A stretch of 64,000 nucleotides of DNA from Bacteroidota bacterium (GCA_023450085.1 JAEXHI010000021.1:124001-188000), one strand, 5' to 3'. Counted from the stretch's first letter, positions 33,428 through 42,933 are shown. Numbers and translations are program-made. The notes: generated by a model from the sequence alone, not told the origin.

Positions 33428-35107
33428 TTACTTATTGATTTGCAATGATTTTTCTTGAGCACCGGCTAGAAACTCTGATTTTTGTTGTGCTTTGGAAACG
33501 TCTAAGCCTGAAGTCTTGATGTTGCTATTTCTATCGCCACTAATTCTAAAAAGTAAATCAGCGCTGTTGTAAGAGATATTTTTCAAGCTTACGTCGTTGC
33601 CATTTTGGATATTGATCAGTGGGTTTCCGTGCTCAATGGTCAATTTTATATTGCTTAAGTTGATCTTCTTACCTTCCTGTATATCAATCCCTTGTTTTGA
33701 TTTAATATTGATATTATTGAGGTTGATATTTGCAATGCTCATTTCTGGTAAGCCGCGTACAAATATGGCTTTTTCAGCGCCATCACAAACTACATTGTCA
33801 ATGTAAAAATCTTTAAAAACCGGTGTTTCTTCTGTTACAGGTAAAGCTTCCACTTTTGGCGCTTCACGCTTATCTCCAACCAACGCAATTGGATCAACCG
33901 CTGCGTAGTACATGTCAAACAAAATAGCTTCTCCAGGAATATCCATCATGTTGATGTTTTTAATGTGGATGTTCTCCACCACACCGCCTCTACCTCTTGT
34001 GGTTTTGAAACGCAAGCCTATATCGGTACCAATAAAAGTACAGTCGTACACAAAAATGTTTTTAGCGCCACCGCTCATCTCACTACCAATTACAAAACCG
34101 CCGTGAGCATGGTAAACGGTACTATTTCTCACAATTACATTTTCAGTAGGCATAGAACGTTGTCTGCCCCAAGCATCACGACCTGATTTAATACAGATGC
34201 CGTCATCGCCCACATCAAAAGTGCTGTTTTCAATCAATACATTTTTACAAGATTCAATATCAATACCATCACCATTTTGCGCATACCAAGGGTTTTTAGC
34301 GTAAACATTTCTCACAGTTACATCTTCGCACATCAATGGATGAATGTTCCAAGCTGCTGAATTTTGAAAGGTAACGCCTTCTAACAACACCTTTTTGCAT
34401 GAAGTAAACACGAGTAGATTTGGACGGAAAAAATCCTTAATTGAATCGTAGTACTCTGCATTTTTATCTGCTTTAATTTCTCCAGGATTACCTTTAATTT
34501 TTGATCCGTTTAAGCTCCTTTGTGATGGATACCAAGTTTTTTTATCTTCAGAAAGTACACCTCCTGAAGCTACCAAATTTTTCCATTGGGTTTCGGTTAG
34601 CTTACTTTTTTTAACCATTCGCCAAGCTTCTCCTCCACCATCAACAATACCTTGTCCAGTTACGGCGATATTAGTTTGGTTAGTTGCCCATAACGGCGAT
34701 TGGTTACGCATTTGAGGCAAACCTTCCCAGTTACTTTGTACTAAATTATACTGGCTAAAATCTCTGGTGAACTGCAAAATAGCATTTTTTTGAAGATGCA
34801 AATTGACATTACTTTTCAGCTCAATTGGCCCAGTAATCCATAAGCCTTTGGGCACCAATACCACTCCACCACCTTTTTTATTACAGGCAATAATGGCATC
34901 GTTAATATTTTTGGTTACTAAAGTTACCCCATCACCTTTAGCACCATAGTTAACAATATTGAAAGTATCTTTTTTGAAAGAAGTTTGAGCTACTACAGGT
35001 AAGTTGTTAAATGAATAGGCTTTTGGAGCAGCCTTTTGCGCTTGGGAAAACATCGGCGCGGCAATTATCACGGCAAATATCGAAGCTACAATTTTCTTCA
35101 TGTTCAT
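33428..35107 (-). CDS. Polygalacturonase, glycoside hydrolase family 28
   Basis: It hydrolyses alpha-1,4-galacturonan by inversion. The 559-residue protein has a signal (IVASIFAVIIAAPMFSQAQ), an N-terminal beta-helix cap (FNIVNYGAKGDGVTL) and the GH28 active-site order: NGDGIDIESC (278-287), GDDGICIKSG (300-309, two catalytic aspartates), HAHGGFVIGSEMSGG (333-347) and LRFKTTRGRGG (365-375, substrate-binding Arg-x-Lys). An insert of about 50 residues at 165-215 is typical of Bacteroidota members. It is the first gene of the third transcription unit of the locus. A LacI-type operator candidate lies 166 bases upstream at 35273-35287. Confidence 0.92.
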   Translation of the reverse strand: MNMKKIVASIFAVIIAAPMFSQAQKAAPKAYSFNNLPVVAQTSFKKDTFNIVNYGAKGDGVTLVTKNINDAIIACNKKGGGVVLVPKGLWITGPIELKSNVNLHLQKNAILQFTRDFSQYNLVQSNWEGLPQMRNQSPLWATNQTNIAVTGQGIVDGGGEAWRMVKKSKLTETQWKNLVASGGVLSEDKKTWYPSQRSLNGSKIKGNPGEIKADKNAEYYDSIKDFFRPNLLVFTSCKKVLLEGVTFQNSAAWNIHPLMCEDVTVRNVYAKNPWYAQNGDGIDIESCKNVLIENSTFDVGDDGICIKSGRDAWGRQRSMPTENVIVRNSTVYHAHGGFVIGSEMSGGAKNIFVYDCTFIGTDIGLRFKTTRGRGGVVENIHIKNINMMDIPGEAILFDMYYAAVDPIALVGDKREAPKVEALPVTEETPVFKDFYIDNVVCDGAEKAIFVRGLPEMSIANINLNNINIKSKQGIDIQEGKKINLSNIKLTIEHGNPLINIQNGNDVSLKNISYNSADLLFRISGDRNSNIKTSGLDVSKAQQKSEFLAGAQEKSLQINK

Positions 35108-35471
35108 GTGTGTATTTATAAATGGTTCTTTAAGTTATGAGTTACTTGTTTTGTGTTACAAGCGCTATTTCTCCTTTGAAACGCGTAGCTAACAACCCAC
35201 AATCTGCAACACTATTCTATAACAAGTCTACACAGATTAAGGCAGTAAACGAACTAAAAGGCCGAAAATAACTATGCAAACGTTCCCAAATGACAGGTTG
35301 TAAGCAATAAGTTACAGGTGAAGTGTTTTAGGTTGTTTTCTTTTGAAAAGGAAGTTCCTCTTGACTTTTGAAACTTCTGCCCCGCTTTCGCTCATAGTCC
35401 TCGCCCTTCGATAAACTCGGGGCTGTGGGCTAATCCGCTCAATCAGGTTTACGATGAAAGTGTACCTTTAC
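35108..35471. other. Intergenic region upstream of GH28
   Basis: These 364 bases separate the GH43 stop from the GH28 start, both on the minus strand, so a promoter for the GH28 unit is expected here. A LacI-type operator candidate is at 35273-35287. I see no exact TAnnTTTG box on the minus strand and no clear terminator for GH43. The right part (about 35380-35450, CCCTTCGATAAACTCGGG and neighbours) resembles degraded intergenic repeat DNA. No gene is visible. Confidence 0.5.
35273..35287. promoter_or_regulatory. Candidate LacI-family operator upstream of the GH28 unit
   Basis: TATGCAAACGTTCCC matches the site in the susC upstream region (48041-48055) at 14 of 15 positions. The core GCAAACGTT with a central CG is the form bound by LacI/GalR-family regulators such as PurR and CcpA, which insert a hinge leucine at that CG. 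It lies 166 bases upstream of the GH28 start. Confidence 0.65.
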
Positions 35472-37088
35472 TTACTTAGTTACCCTAAACCAATCAAAAT
35501 CAGCATAGCCGCTATCATTGGTTTGTTGTTCACGAGTGGCAAATAGTCCCATTTTTGCTCCAATCCATTTACCTGGAGTGGCCTCAAAAACATCATCGAT
35601 AGCGGTGAAGGTATTCCCATTTGTACTGTAACTGAATTGGCACTTGGCTCCTTTGGCGACCTTAACCCTCAGATAAATATCCTTGCTTTCCAACTTGATT
35701 ATCGTCTTTTCATTTTCGGCCTTACCTTTATCTGCATTTTTACAAACCGAATAAACCAGGTATAAGCCGTCTTTTTTAGATTTTAGCGCTAAATAGGCAT
35801 AGCTTAAACCGTAAACCGTTAATCCTACCTTTTCATTTTCTAATTTGGGATTAACCGTGAAACTTAGTTTAGTGGTGGCGGTAAACTCTTCTGTCGGAAA
35901 TTTTTGCATTATTATATTTGGTACCTCCCAAAGGTTTTTAGCGCTATCTGGAACTTTAACGGTATATAAGCGTAAGCTTCCTTTATTTGGATTTAAAAAT
36001 GACCAAGTGGCCGTTGGGTTTGCCTGCCATTGCCATTGCAAACCAAGTTCTGTTCCATTAAACTCGTCGCTTTCTGGGGGCGTAAAAACTGGACTAGGCT
36101 TGAAAACAGTCGGCTTTTTATGGATTAATACAGGCTCACCAACTCCATCACCATCTTTATCTACCCCAATCATTGGCCAATCCCTAATCCATGTCATAGG
36201 TTGTAAATGTACCACTCGCCCGTAAGCATCCTTATCCTGAAAATGCAGGAACCAATCATCGCCATTAGGGGTATTTACCCAAGCTCCTTGGTGCGGTCCG
36301 TTAATCGGCGATTTCCCTTGGTCCATCACCACTTTACGCTCATAAGGTCCGTATACGTTTTTTGAACGCAATACCAATTGCCAACCTGTAGAAACTCCGC
36401 CAGCGGGGGCAAAAATATAGTAGTAACCGTTACGTTTGTAGAACTTTGGCCCTTCTAAGGTTGGGTCTTGCTCATGTCCATCAAACACAATTTTACCTTC
36501 TGCAATGGTTTTATCGCCAGCGGCGTTCATTTCCTTCACCACAATAAGGCTTTTTATTCCAGCCCTGCTGCCAGCATAGGCATGTACCAAGTACACCTTA
36601 CCATTATCGTCCCACAATGGACAAGGATCTATCAAGCCTCTTCCAGCTTCTACCAGTTTAGGATCCGTCCATGGTCCATTGATATTTTTTGCCTTAGTTA
36701 AATAGATACCGAAATCAGGATCAGGGTAGTAAATGTAAAACTCATTGTTGTGGTAGCGGATGGCAGGTGCCCAAACCCCATTTCCATGCTGTGTTTTAGA
36801 AAAATGTTCAAAAGGCGGTTGTCTTTTAAGCGCATGGCCAATCAACTTCCAATTCACCAAATCTGTCGATTCTAAAATGGGCAAACCTGGTATCGCATCA
36901 AAACTCGAAGCAATCATATAAAACTTATCACCTACTCTTATCGCGTCAGGATCAGAGTAATCTGCATCAATCACAGGATTTTGATAGGTTCCATTTCCCA
37001 AATCAGGCACCCAAACTTTTGAAATCTCCTTTTGGGCAAACGTGTTTAATGAAAGGGCGGTCAGTAGGATGATGATTGTTTGCTTCAT
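35472..37088 (-). CDS. Glycoside hydrolase family 43 (arabinofuranosidase/xylosidase type)
   Basis: It is expected to remove arabinose or xylose side groups from pectin. Of 538 residues, 1-19 are a signal ending TFAQ. The five-bladed propeller starts with the catalytic base motif NPVIDADYSDPDAIRVGDKF (the D of YSDPD), followed by IYYPDPDFGIY and VEAGRGLIDPCPLWD, which holds the pKa-modulating aspartate. LEGPKFYKRNGYYYIFAPAGG gives the acid glutamate. From about 345 on is a concanavalin-like C-terminal domain (SDEFNGTELGLQWQWQ, DSGYADFDWFRV). It lies 15 bases after the PL1 gene. Subfamily and exact sugar are not determined. Confidence 0.88.
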   Translation of the reverse strand: MKQTIIILLTALSLNTFAQKEISKVWVPDLGNGTYQNPVIDADYSDPDAIRVGDKFYMIASSFDAIPGLPILESTDLVNWKLIGHALKRQPPFEHFSKTQHGNGVWAPAIRYHNNEFYIYYPDPDFGIYLTKAKNINGPWTDPKLVEAGRGLIDPCPLWDDNGKVYLVHAYAGSRAGIKSLIVVKEMNAAGDKTIAEGKIVFDGHEQDPTLEGPKFYKRNGYYYIFAPAGGVSTGWQLVLRSKNVYGPYERKVVMDQGKSPINGPHQGAWVNTPNGDDWFLHFQDKDAYGRVVHLQPMTWIRDWPMIGVDKDGDGVGEPVLIHKKPTVFKPSPVFTPPESDEFNGTELGLQWQWQANPTATWSFLNPNKGSLRLYTVKVPDSAKNLWEVPNIIMQKFPTEEFTATTKLSFTVNPKLENEKVGLTVYGLSYAYLALKSKKDGLYLVYSVCKNADKGKAENEKTIIKLESKDIYLRVKVAKGAKCQFSYSTNGNTFTAIDDVFEATPGKWIGAKMGLFATREQQTNDSGYADFDWFRVTK

Positions 37089-37103
37089 TTTACACCTCAG
37101 AAT

Positions 37104-38576
37104 CTATTTGTATTGCGCTTCAGTAATGGCTTTGATCAAACTATTGATATAAACTTCAATGTTGTCATAAGCGGAACTCAAATCTCTGCCATTTGCATTG
37201 GCCTTATTTGGGTCTAACTTATTGGCAATTTCCCATTCATCGGGCATTCCATCTCCATCAGTATCCTTTAACACTGCCGTTTGGTTTAATATTGGCCATC
37301 CGCCTACGTCAGTTTGAGAATCAATAATTCCTTTGAAACCAGTTTTAGAGCCATTGTAAGTTACCGTTCCATTTTTCACTTCGTTGGTTACCCTAGTATC
37401 TACAGCATCACGCTTGTAACTAGCACCTGCATAAAGCAATACCATATTGTAAGCTTGCTCAGCGGTGTGTATGGTAAGAGGATCAGAAGCAAACGGATTA
37501 GTTTGTTTGGTTAATGCAAAGTTCGCAGTACTTAAACCAGAGTTCCTATCAACCCCGCCATTCCAATTATCTGCTGTTACCGCAGTGCTATTAGTTACCA
37601 CATTACCCATCACATAAAACTTTCCATATCCTGGACCATATGTAGCTACATCTGCTTCCATATAAAGTTCCAAAATGCGATTTCTTTTACTTGATGAAGT
37701 TCCTGGTCCAGCTTTGTAATAATTGTTAACGACATTATACTCACCATTTTCGCCGCCATAACTACTATTTGCACCCCAGTTGTAAATTACGTTGTTACGA
37801 TAATCTACTTTATCAATTCCATAAGGACTTTTACCTGTACCCGCTCTGCTTCCGCCGTCAAATCTTGGGTTGCGACTGTTATGGTGTGCCAACAAATTAT
37901 GATGAAAAGTAGCACTAGAACCACCCCAAATGGCGCCGTAACCATGATCATCTTTCTCGTGAAAGGATTTATTAAGGCTTTCTGACAAAATACACCATTG
38001 CATGGTAAAGTTTTTATTGGCATAAAATGACGAACACTCGTCAATAGACCAACTCATTGAGCAATGGTCAACTACAATATTTTCTTTGTAACGTCCCCAA
38101 AGTGCATCTTGCTCATTCTTTGTCAAATCGCCCATGCGAAAACGCATATATCTAATGATGACGTTGTTGGCATTTACATTCATTTCATAGTTTTGAATAC
38201 AAATACCATCACCAGGAGCTGTTTGTCCCGCAATGGTTACATCACCATTTGAAATTTGCAATCGGCTGTTGAGTACAATGTTGCCTGAAACTTCAAATAC
38301 AATAATCCTAGGACCTGAAGCGGCAATGGCTTCTCTTAAACTTCCTGCACCAGCATCATTCAAATTGGTCACTTTAATCACTCTTCCTCCTCTACCTCCA
38401 GTGGCATTTTTGCCATAACCTTCGGCACCAGGAAAGGCGTAGGCTGTTTCTTGTACCTGTGTAGGCTTATCATTGCCAGTTACAGGATCTGTTTTAACGG
38501 TAGGATTATCTTTCTTTTTGGAGCAACCTAAAAAGACGAATGCGCCTAGCAATAGGTATAGTTGATTTCTTCTCAT
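37104..38576 (-). CDS. Pectate lyase, polysaccharide lyase family 1, lipoprotein
   Basis: This lyase cleaves homogalacturonan with calcium. The 490-residue protein has a lipoprotein signal (LYLLLGAFVFLGC, cysteine about residue 18) and a short linker. The parallel beta-helix lyase domain shows PGAEGYGKNATGGRGG, LNDAGAGSLREAI, RYMRFRMGD, VVDHCSMSWSIDECSS (calcium-binding cluster) and HHNSRNPRF (catalytic arginine region). The tail has DTDGDGMPDEWE, a calcium-binding type-3-like repeat often found at the end of Bacteroidota PL1 proteins. It is likely surface exposed, by inference from the lipoprotein signal and locus. It lies eight bases after the first CE8 gene and 15 before GH43. Confidence 0.9.
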   Translation of the reverse strand: MRRNQLYLLLGAFVFLGCSKKKDNPTVKTDPVTGNDKPTQVQETAYAFPGAEGYGKNATGGRGGRVIKVTNLNDAGAGSLREAIAASGPRIIVFEVSGNIVLNSRLQISNGDVTIAGQTAPGDGICIQNYEMNVNANNVIIRYMRFRMGDLTKNEQDALWGRYKENIVVDHCSMSWSIDECSSFYANKNFTMQWCILSESLNKSFHEKDDHGYGAIWGGSSATFHHNLLAHHNSRNPRFDGGSRAGTGKSPYGIDKVDYRNNVIYNWGANSSYGGENGEYNVVNNYYKAGPGTSSSKRNRILELYMEADVATYGPGYGKFYVMGNVVTNSTAVTADNWNGGVDRNSGLSTANFALTKQTNPFASDPLTIHTAEQAYNMVLLYAGASYKRDAVDTRVTNEVKNGTVTYNGSKTGFKGIIDSQTDVGGWPILNQTAVLKDTDGDGMPDEWEIANKLDPNKANANGRDLSSAYDNIEVYINSLIKAITEAQYK

Positions 38577-38584
38577 TTTTCTAT

Positions 38585-39538
38585 CTATTTAGTCTTTGGG
38601 AGCCATTGATTGCTACCTGAGAAAATGTTTTTAAGGGTATATTTTTTAAGTTCTTTTTTATCGAGTTGATGCGACCATTCAATCCGTTGGCCGGCAACAT
38701 AGCCAGGTCCAAAAGATCCGTATTCTGCATAATAACTCTGTTTATGGTTATCGTTCTTATTCCACGGACTCCAGCCTTGTGGTAAAATATGATCGCCCAT
38801 TTCGGTATTAATAAATACGGTTTTAGCAAATGGTCGCCACGGTCTACCGAGATAAACCTTTTTAAATGCCGATTCTGCAGTTAGCTTACAGTTGAAAAAT
38901 ACAAAGCCAAAAGCTTGATATTCCGTAGTAGATGCCGCGGTGATGTAGGAATTCTTTTTACTATGGATATGACAGCGTTCGAAGACAACTGTAGCCGCAC
39001 CAAATATAAAATCGGTAGTGCCTTCAATGTAACAATCTACATAATACTGTCTACTGGTATCTGCCGAAGGAAACAGCGTGTCTTGGTTTCCAATGATTTT
39101 ACAGTTTTGAATGATTACCCGATCCGCTTCTACATGCAAAGCCACTGCTTGTCCCACCGGCCCTGCACTATTCTCGAAAGTCAGGTTTTCTGCTGTAAAC
39201 TCATTCCCCTGAATTAAAACCGTGTGTGAAGTATAGGTATTGATGTTCCCTTTTCCCGAATAATCATCATAAGTAATGATGGTATTATCCTTGTTCTCGC
39301 CCACCAACCTAATTTTGGTCTTTTGTGCTGGAACCACTAACTTTTCTTTGTAAACTCCAGCTTTGATATAAATATTAACTGGTACATCACTATAATCACG
39401 AACTGCCATTACGGCTTCCTGAATAGTGGTATAATTTCCACTACCATCCTTGGCAACTTTTAATTCCTTGGGATAATCTTGTGCTTTCGAAGCCAAAAAT
39501 CCGAGAAAACAGCAGCAGAAGAATATGAGTTTTTTCAT
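38585..39538 (-). CDS. Pectin methylesterase, carbohydrate esterase family 8 (copy 1)
   Basis: It removes methyl esters from homogalacturonan, opening it to lyases and polygalacturonase. From ATG 39538 the product is 317 residues with the signal LIFFCCCFLGFLASKAQ; the frame extends to 39592, but then the signal would be internal. CE8 motifs in order: GNYTTIQEAV, GPVGQAVAL, NCKIIGNQDTLF (catalytic aspartate), DFIFGAATVVF (second aspartate) and YLGRPWRPFAKTVF (arginine and tryptophan). It is 35 bases after its paralogue, with which it shares the same motifs in the same spacing, so the pair arose by tandem duplication. PL1 follows. Confidence 0.93.
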   Translation of the reverse strand: MKKLIFFCCCFLGFLASKAQDYPKELKVAKDGSGNYTTIQEAVMAVRDYSDVPVNIYIKAGVYKEKLVVPAQKTKIRLVGENKDNTIITYDDYSGKGNINTYTSHTVLIQGNEFTAENLTFENSAGPVGQAVALHVEADRVIIQNCKIIGNQDTLFPSADTSRQYYVDCYIEGTTDFIFGAATVVFERCHIHSKKNSYITAASTTEYQAFGFVFFNCKLTAESAFKKVYLGRPWRPFAKTVFINTEMGDHILPQGWSPWNKNDNHKQSYYAEYGSFGPGYVAGQRIEWSHQLDKKELKKYTLKNIFSGSNQWLPKTK

Positions 39539-39573
39539 GTTCTGAATAGATTTTATGATGTTGGAAATAAAGG

Positions 39574-40542
39574 TTATTCCAGCGGTTTCCAACCCTTAAA
39601 AATTTTCTCGAGCGTATAATTTTCGCTTACTTCTTTTGCGGTAAGCTGATGAGACCATTTTACACGTGCATCATTGTTAGCCCCTGCCCCTTTGTTTTTA
39701 TATTCTGCGTAAAAAGATGTTTTTTCGGCATCTGGCTTATTCCAATTGTGCCAACCTTCTGGTTTAATTTGCTTTCCTAAATCACAGTTGATGAACACCG
39801 TTTTAGCATAAGGACGCCATGGTCTGCCTAAATAAAATGAAGCTTCTGGTGCATCGCCATGAATACGAGTATTGAAAAACACGTAGCCATATTGAGTACT
39901 ATCGGGTGTTGATGCCGCCGTTACATAGCCCGCTTTTTTACAAAAGATTTCGCAATCTTCAAAAACCGCTGTAGAGGAACCGAAAATAAAATCTACCGTG
40001 CCTTCAATGTAGCATTTATAATAATACTGTCTGCTGGCATAACCATAAGTGTAAAGCGTATCTTGAAAACCCAACATCCTGCAATTGATGAATCGAGCTT
40101 TATCACCAGCTACAAATAAAGCTACCGCCTGACCTACCGGCCCAGCTGTATTTTGAAAAGTAATATTTTGTGCAGTGAACTGTGGTCCGTACACATAAAA
40201 GCTTGAAGATCCTGAGGTACCTTTTTCTTCTCCAAATACATTCTTCTTTTGGGCCCAGTCATCATAAGTTAAAATGGTTTTGCTTACACTCTCTCCAATT
40301 AATGTTACCATGTGTTTAGACGGAGACAGGTTTAGCTTTTCCTTATAAATACCATTCTTAATAAAAATAGTGGTTGTTACTTTACGAAAATCAGGTACTG
40401 CATTCAGGGCTTCTTGAACGGTAGTAAAATTACCAGAGCCGTCTTGAGCCACTACAAAATCATATGCAGTTTTAGGTTGGGCTATAGCCAAAAAGCCACA
40501 CCAGCACAACATCAATAAACTACATAATCCTTTTGTGTTCAT
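39574..40542 (-). CDS. Pectin methylesterase, carbohydrate esterase family 8 (copy 2)
   Basis: This is the second CE8 enzyme of the locus, 322 residues, with a signal (LLMLCWCGFLAIAQ). Motifs are GNFTTVQEALNAV, GPVGQAVALFV, NCRMLGFQDTLYTY (catalytic aspartate), DFIFGSSTAVFEDC and YLGRPWRPYAKTVFINC. Compared with copy 1 it has an insertion between the first strands (KKNVFGEEKGTSGSSSFYVY), which may change substrate preference. Its ATG overlaps the CE12 stop in TAATG, so the two are translationally coupled. Confidence 0.93.
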   Translation of the reverse strand: MNTKGLCSLLMLCWCGFLAIAQPKTAYDFVVAQDGSGNFTTVQEALNAVPDFRKVTTTIFIKNGIYKEKLNLSPSKHMVTLIGESVSKTILTYDDWAQKKNVFGEEKGTSGSSSFYVYGPQFTAQNITFQNTAGPVGQAVALFVAGDKARFINCRMLGFQDTLYTYGYASRQYYYKCYIEGTVDFIFGSSTAVFEDCEIFCKKAGYVTAASTPDSTQYGYVFFNTRIHGDAPEASFYLGRPWRPYAKTVFINCDLGKQIKPEGWHNWNKPDAEKTSFYAEYKNKGAGANNDARVKWSHQLTAKEVSENYTLEKIFKGWKPLE

Positions 40543-41297
40543 TATTTTTTAACGATTGGTTTAATGATTTGATTATCTAGAGGCAATTTTAAATTCTTGA
40601 TTTCCTGAAGCACAATTTGGGCTATTTTTCGAGCGCCCAATTCGCTGAAATGTGTATTATCTACTTTGCCTTCTGGATAATTTGGGTGTTCATTAGGTTG
40701 CAATTGAAGAAAAAGCAATTTAGAATACTCTTCGCCCATTTGTTGGTAAAGCACTCGGCTCTTCTCATCCAAATCAATTAAAGGCACATTTAGTTTAGCA
40801 GCAATTTCTTTTACTAAGGGAGTGTATTCCTGATGGGTTTCGAGGGCTTTTCCTTCTTTATCGAACTTCCTTCTGGATACGGGCGTAATTAAAATTGGGG
40901 TAGCTTGTTTCGCTCTAGCTTCATTCACAAACTTGGTCAAATTTTCCTTGTATTGTTCTGGCGTAGTATAACGATCTACCTTTTCTTTACTTTCATCATT
41001 ATGTCCAAATTGGATGAACACATAATCTCCTTTTTTCATCGTCGACAAGGCTGTTGTCCATAAGCCTTCGCTTAAAAATGTACGGGTACTACGCCCATTT
41101 TTTGCCAAGTTATTTACTTCCACACTTTGATCGAAAAAGTAAGTGAAAGGCATGCCCCAACCTGTTTCGGGATAAGCTGTTGTTAATTTGTTTGCCGCTG
41201 TAGAATCTCCAATGATGAAGACAGTTGTTTTGTCTTGTTTCATAGGAATTAAAAATGCGAATAAGAAATAAGAAGCTAAAAGAAATTGACGAAACAT
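40542..41297 (-). CDS. Rhamnogalacturonan/pectin acetylesterase, carbohydrate esterase family 12
   Basis: This SGNH-fold esterase removes acetyl groups from pectin, classically rhamnogalacturonan I. The 251-residue protein has a short signal (FLLASYFLFAFLIPM). The four SGNH blocks are visible: FIIGDSTAANK (nucleophile serine), NLAKNGRSTRTFL (glycine block), VFIQFGHNDES (Asn) and NTHFSELGARKIA (catalytic His with its partner). GWGMPFTYFF is the CE12-specific segment. It is first in the CE12-CE8-CE8-PL1-GH43 run. A terminator-like hairpin ends only 15 bases before its ATG, leaving no obvious room for a promoter. Confidence 0.88.
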   Translation of the reverse strand: MFRQFLLASYFLFAFLIPMKQDKTTVFIIGDSTAANKLTTAYPETGWGMPFTYFFDQSVEVNNLAKNGRSTRTFLSEGLWTTALSTMKKGDYVFIQFGHNDESKEKVDRYTTPEQYKENLTKFVNEARAKQATPILITPVSRRKFDKEGKALETHQEYTPLVKEIAAKLNVPLIDLDEKSRVLYQQMGEEYSKLLFLQLQPNEHPNYPEGKVDNTHFSELGARKIAQIVLQEIKNLKLPLDNQIIKPIVKK

Positions 41298-41311
41298 AAG
41301 TTAAAAAGGAT

Positions 41312-41339
41312 TAAAAAAAGATGGGGCTAAAAGCCCCAC
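41312..41339 (-). terminator. Hairpin terminator between the SusCD unit and the esterase genes
   Basis: On the minus strand TGGGGCT pairs with AGCCCCA across a three-base loop (arms 41322-41328 and 41332-41338), followed by seven T residues. It lies 15 bases after the stop of the DUF5123-type gene and 15 bases before the CE12 ATG. It probably lowers rather than abolishes transcription of the genes behind it. Confidence 0.75.
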
Positions 41340-41353
41340 CTGTTGTTTTTATA

Positions 41354-42922
41354 TTACTGTCTCCATCTTGGATCACCTATGCCATTGGTTTTTAAATCAA
41401 TGTTAGAGATGGTGAAGTTACCTGTAGCCACATTAGTAAACCCAGGGTTTAAGGTAGTAAACGTACCTGTATCATATTTTGGCGAAGTTGCAGTACTGCC
41501 AGACATAAAAGCTGGTGCATTGTAATAATTATTGGCTGTAAAATTAGCTGCTACAATATTTGTTGCCGCTTGGTTTGCCACAATCCCTCCTGAATTAGCA
41601 ACAATGTTCTTAGAGAAAATAATTTGATGAGTGGCTATTCTCACATAGAAAAGTCGGTTGCTTGTGCCGTTTACTACGCCATTTAGCGTATTGGTAGCTA
41701 CTGTAATTATACAATTAATGGTTGGGAAGTTGGTAGAACCTCCTGCATCCATACGGATAAAATCTCTTGCAGCTACAGAGGCGTAAACAGTATTGTTAGT
41801 GAAGTTCAACGCTTTTGTAATTCCATTTCTAAAATCAAGGAAATCACCGCCGTTACACTCAATATTGTTAAAGATATTTCCTCTAATATTGATAGTCTCT
41901 ATCAAGGTTTTTAGATTAACATACATAAAACCTTTTACATAATTTTTGATTAAACAGTCTTCAATGTTCAATACACCGTATGCATTATCTGAAGCTTCAT
42001 CATAAATAATCGTTTGATTATTATTAAGTGCGCCAGTGCCATCTAAAATCAAATCTTTAAAGGTTAATCCCGCATTTGTTTTTACTCTGAAAACTGCACC
42101 TACAATCACTGGTCTATCTGCTGGTCTTGCACCTTTGATAGAAATATTTTTATTGATAGTAAGATCAGCAACGACGTTGTAGGTACCTGGAAGTAATGCC
42201 AATACAGCACCTGCAGGAGCATTAGCAATTTTGGTAGCCAAATCATCTGTAGGTGATACAGCAATGGCATCCCCTAGATCAATAGCCGTAGTAAAAGTAA
42301 TTGTTCCCCTTACCCCAGCTCCGTTAAGCAAACGGGCTGTATAAGTCGTTTCCCCAGTTAAACCAGTAATGGTTGCTTTACCTTGTGTGATTTCCGTTGG
42401 CGTTAAAACGTGTGTAATATTACCTGGTTGTACGGTAATACTGGTTGCTGTAGCTCCGGCAGTCCAAGTAAGTACTGCAGTTTTTGCAGTAATGTCTGCT
42501 AAGTTTACCGGATTGAAAATTTGCTCAGCATCTGTCTTAAATCCTACGCTAACCCATTTCGAATCAGCGGCACCGCTATTACTGATAGATTTTACCCTTA
42601 CATAATATTGCGTATCTCCACTAAGATCGGTTACCGTATATGGCAACTTATCAAAAGTGACAGCACTAATTGTTTTAACAGGGGTACCCGTAAAATCGGC
42701 GTTGTTAAAAATCTCTATGGTATAAGATGCAGCGCTAGCCACTTTAGCCCAAGTTAACCTTACGTTAATTTTATTGATTACGGTTGCCGTTAGACCTGTA
42801 GCAGAAAATGCTCTTTCGGTATCCAATGTTTTTATTGGAGTCAAATCATCTTCTTTACACCCACCTAGTAAGGCGAGAGAAAGAAGTGAAATGGTACATA
42901 TATTTAAAATACTTTTTTTCAT
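41354..42922 (-). CDS. DUF4957/DUF5123-type lipoprotein, probable surface glycan-binding protein
   Basis: The third gene after susC and susD encodes 522 residues with a lipoprotein signal (SLLSLALLGGC, cysteine about 22). Two fibronectin-type-III-like domains (about 45-210; VRLTWAKVASAASYTIEIF and AVLTWTAGATATSITVQ) are followed by a right-handed beta-helix-like domain. That domain has LALLPGTYNVVADLTINKN, NRLFYVRIATHQIIFSKNI and the final GIGDPRWRQ, typical of the DUF4957/DUF5123 proteins of pectin loci. No catalytic motif is visible, so by position and build it most likely binds pectin at the surface for SusCD. Binding is inferred. Confidence 0.78.
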   Translation of the reverse strand: MKKSILNICTISLLSLALLGGCKEDDLTPIKTLDTERAFSATGLTATVINKINVRLTWAKVASAASYTIEIFNNADFTGTPVKTISAVTFDKLPYTVTDLSGDTQYYVRVKSISNSGAADSKWVSVGFKTDAEQIFNPVNLADITAKTAVLTWTAGATATSITVQPGNITHVLTPTEITQGKATITGLTGETTYTARLLNGAGVRGTITFTTAIDLGDAIAVSPTDDLATKIANAPAGAVLALLPGTYNVVADLTINKNISIKGARPADRPVIVGAVFRVKTNAGLTFKDLILDGTGALNNNQTIIYDEASDNAYGVLNIEDCLIKNYVKGFMYVNLKTLIETINIRGNIFNNIECNGGDFLDFRNGITKALNFTNNTVYASVAARDFIRMDAGGSTNFPTINCIITVATNTLNGVVNGTSNRLFYVRIATHQIIFSKNIVANSGGIVANQAATNIVAANFTANNYYNAPAFMSGSTATSPKYDTGTFTTLNPGFTNVATGNFTISNIDLKTNGIGDPRWRQ

Positions 42923-42933
42923 GACTAAACAAA

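Noticed and set aside
35380..35450. Possible small RNA or terminator in the GH28 upstream region
   Set aside because: The CCC...GGG pairing is weak and no T tract follows; I can only call it repeat-like.
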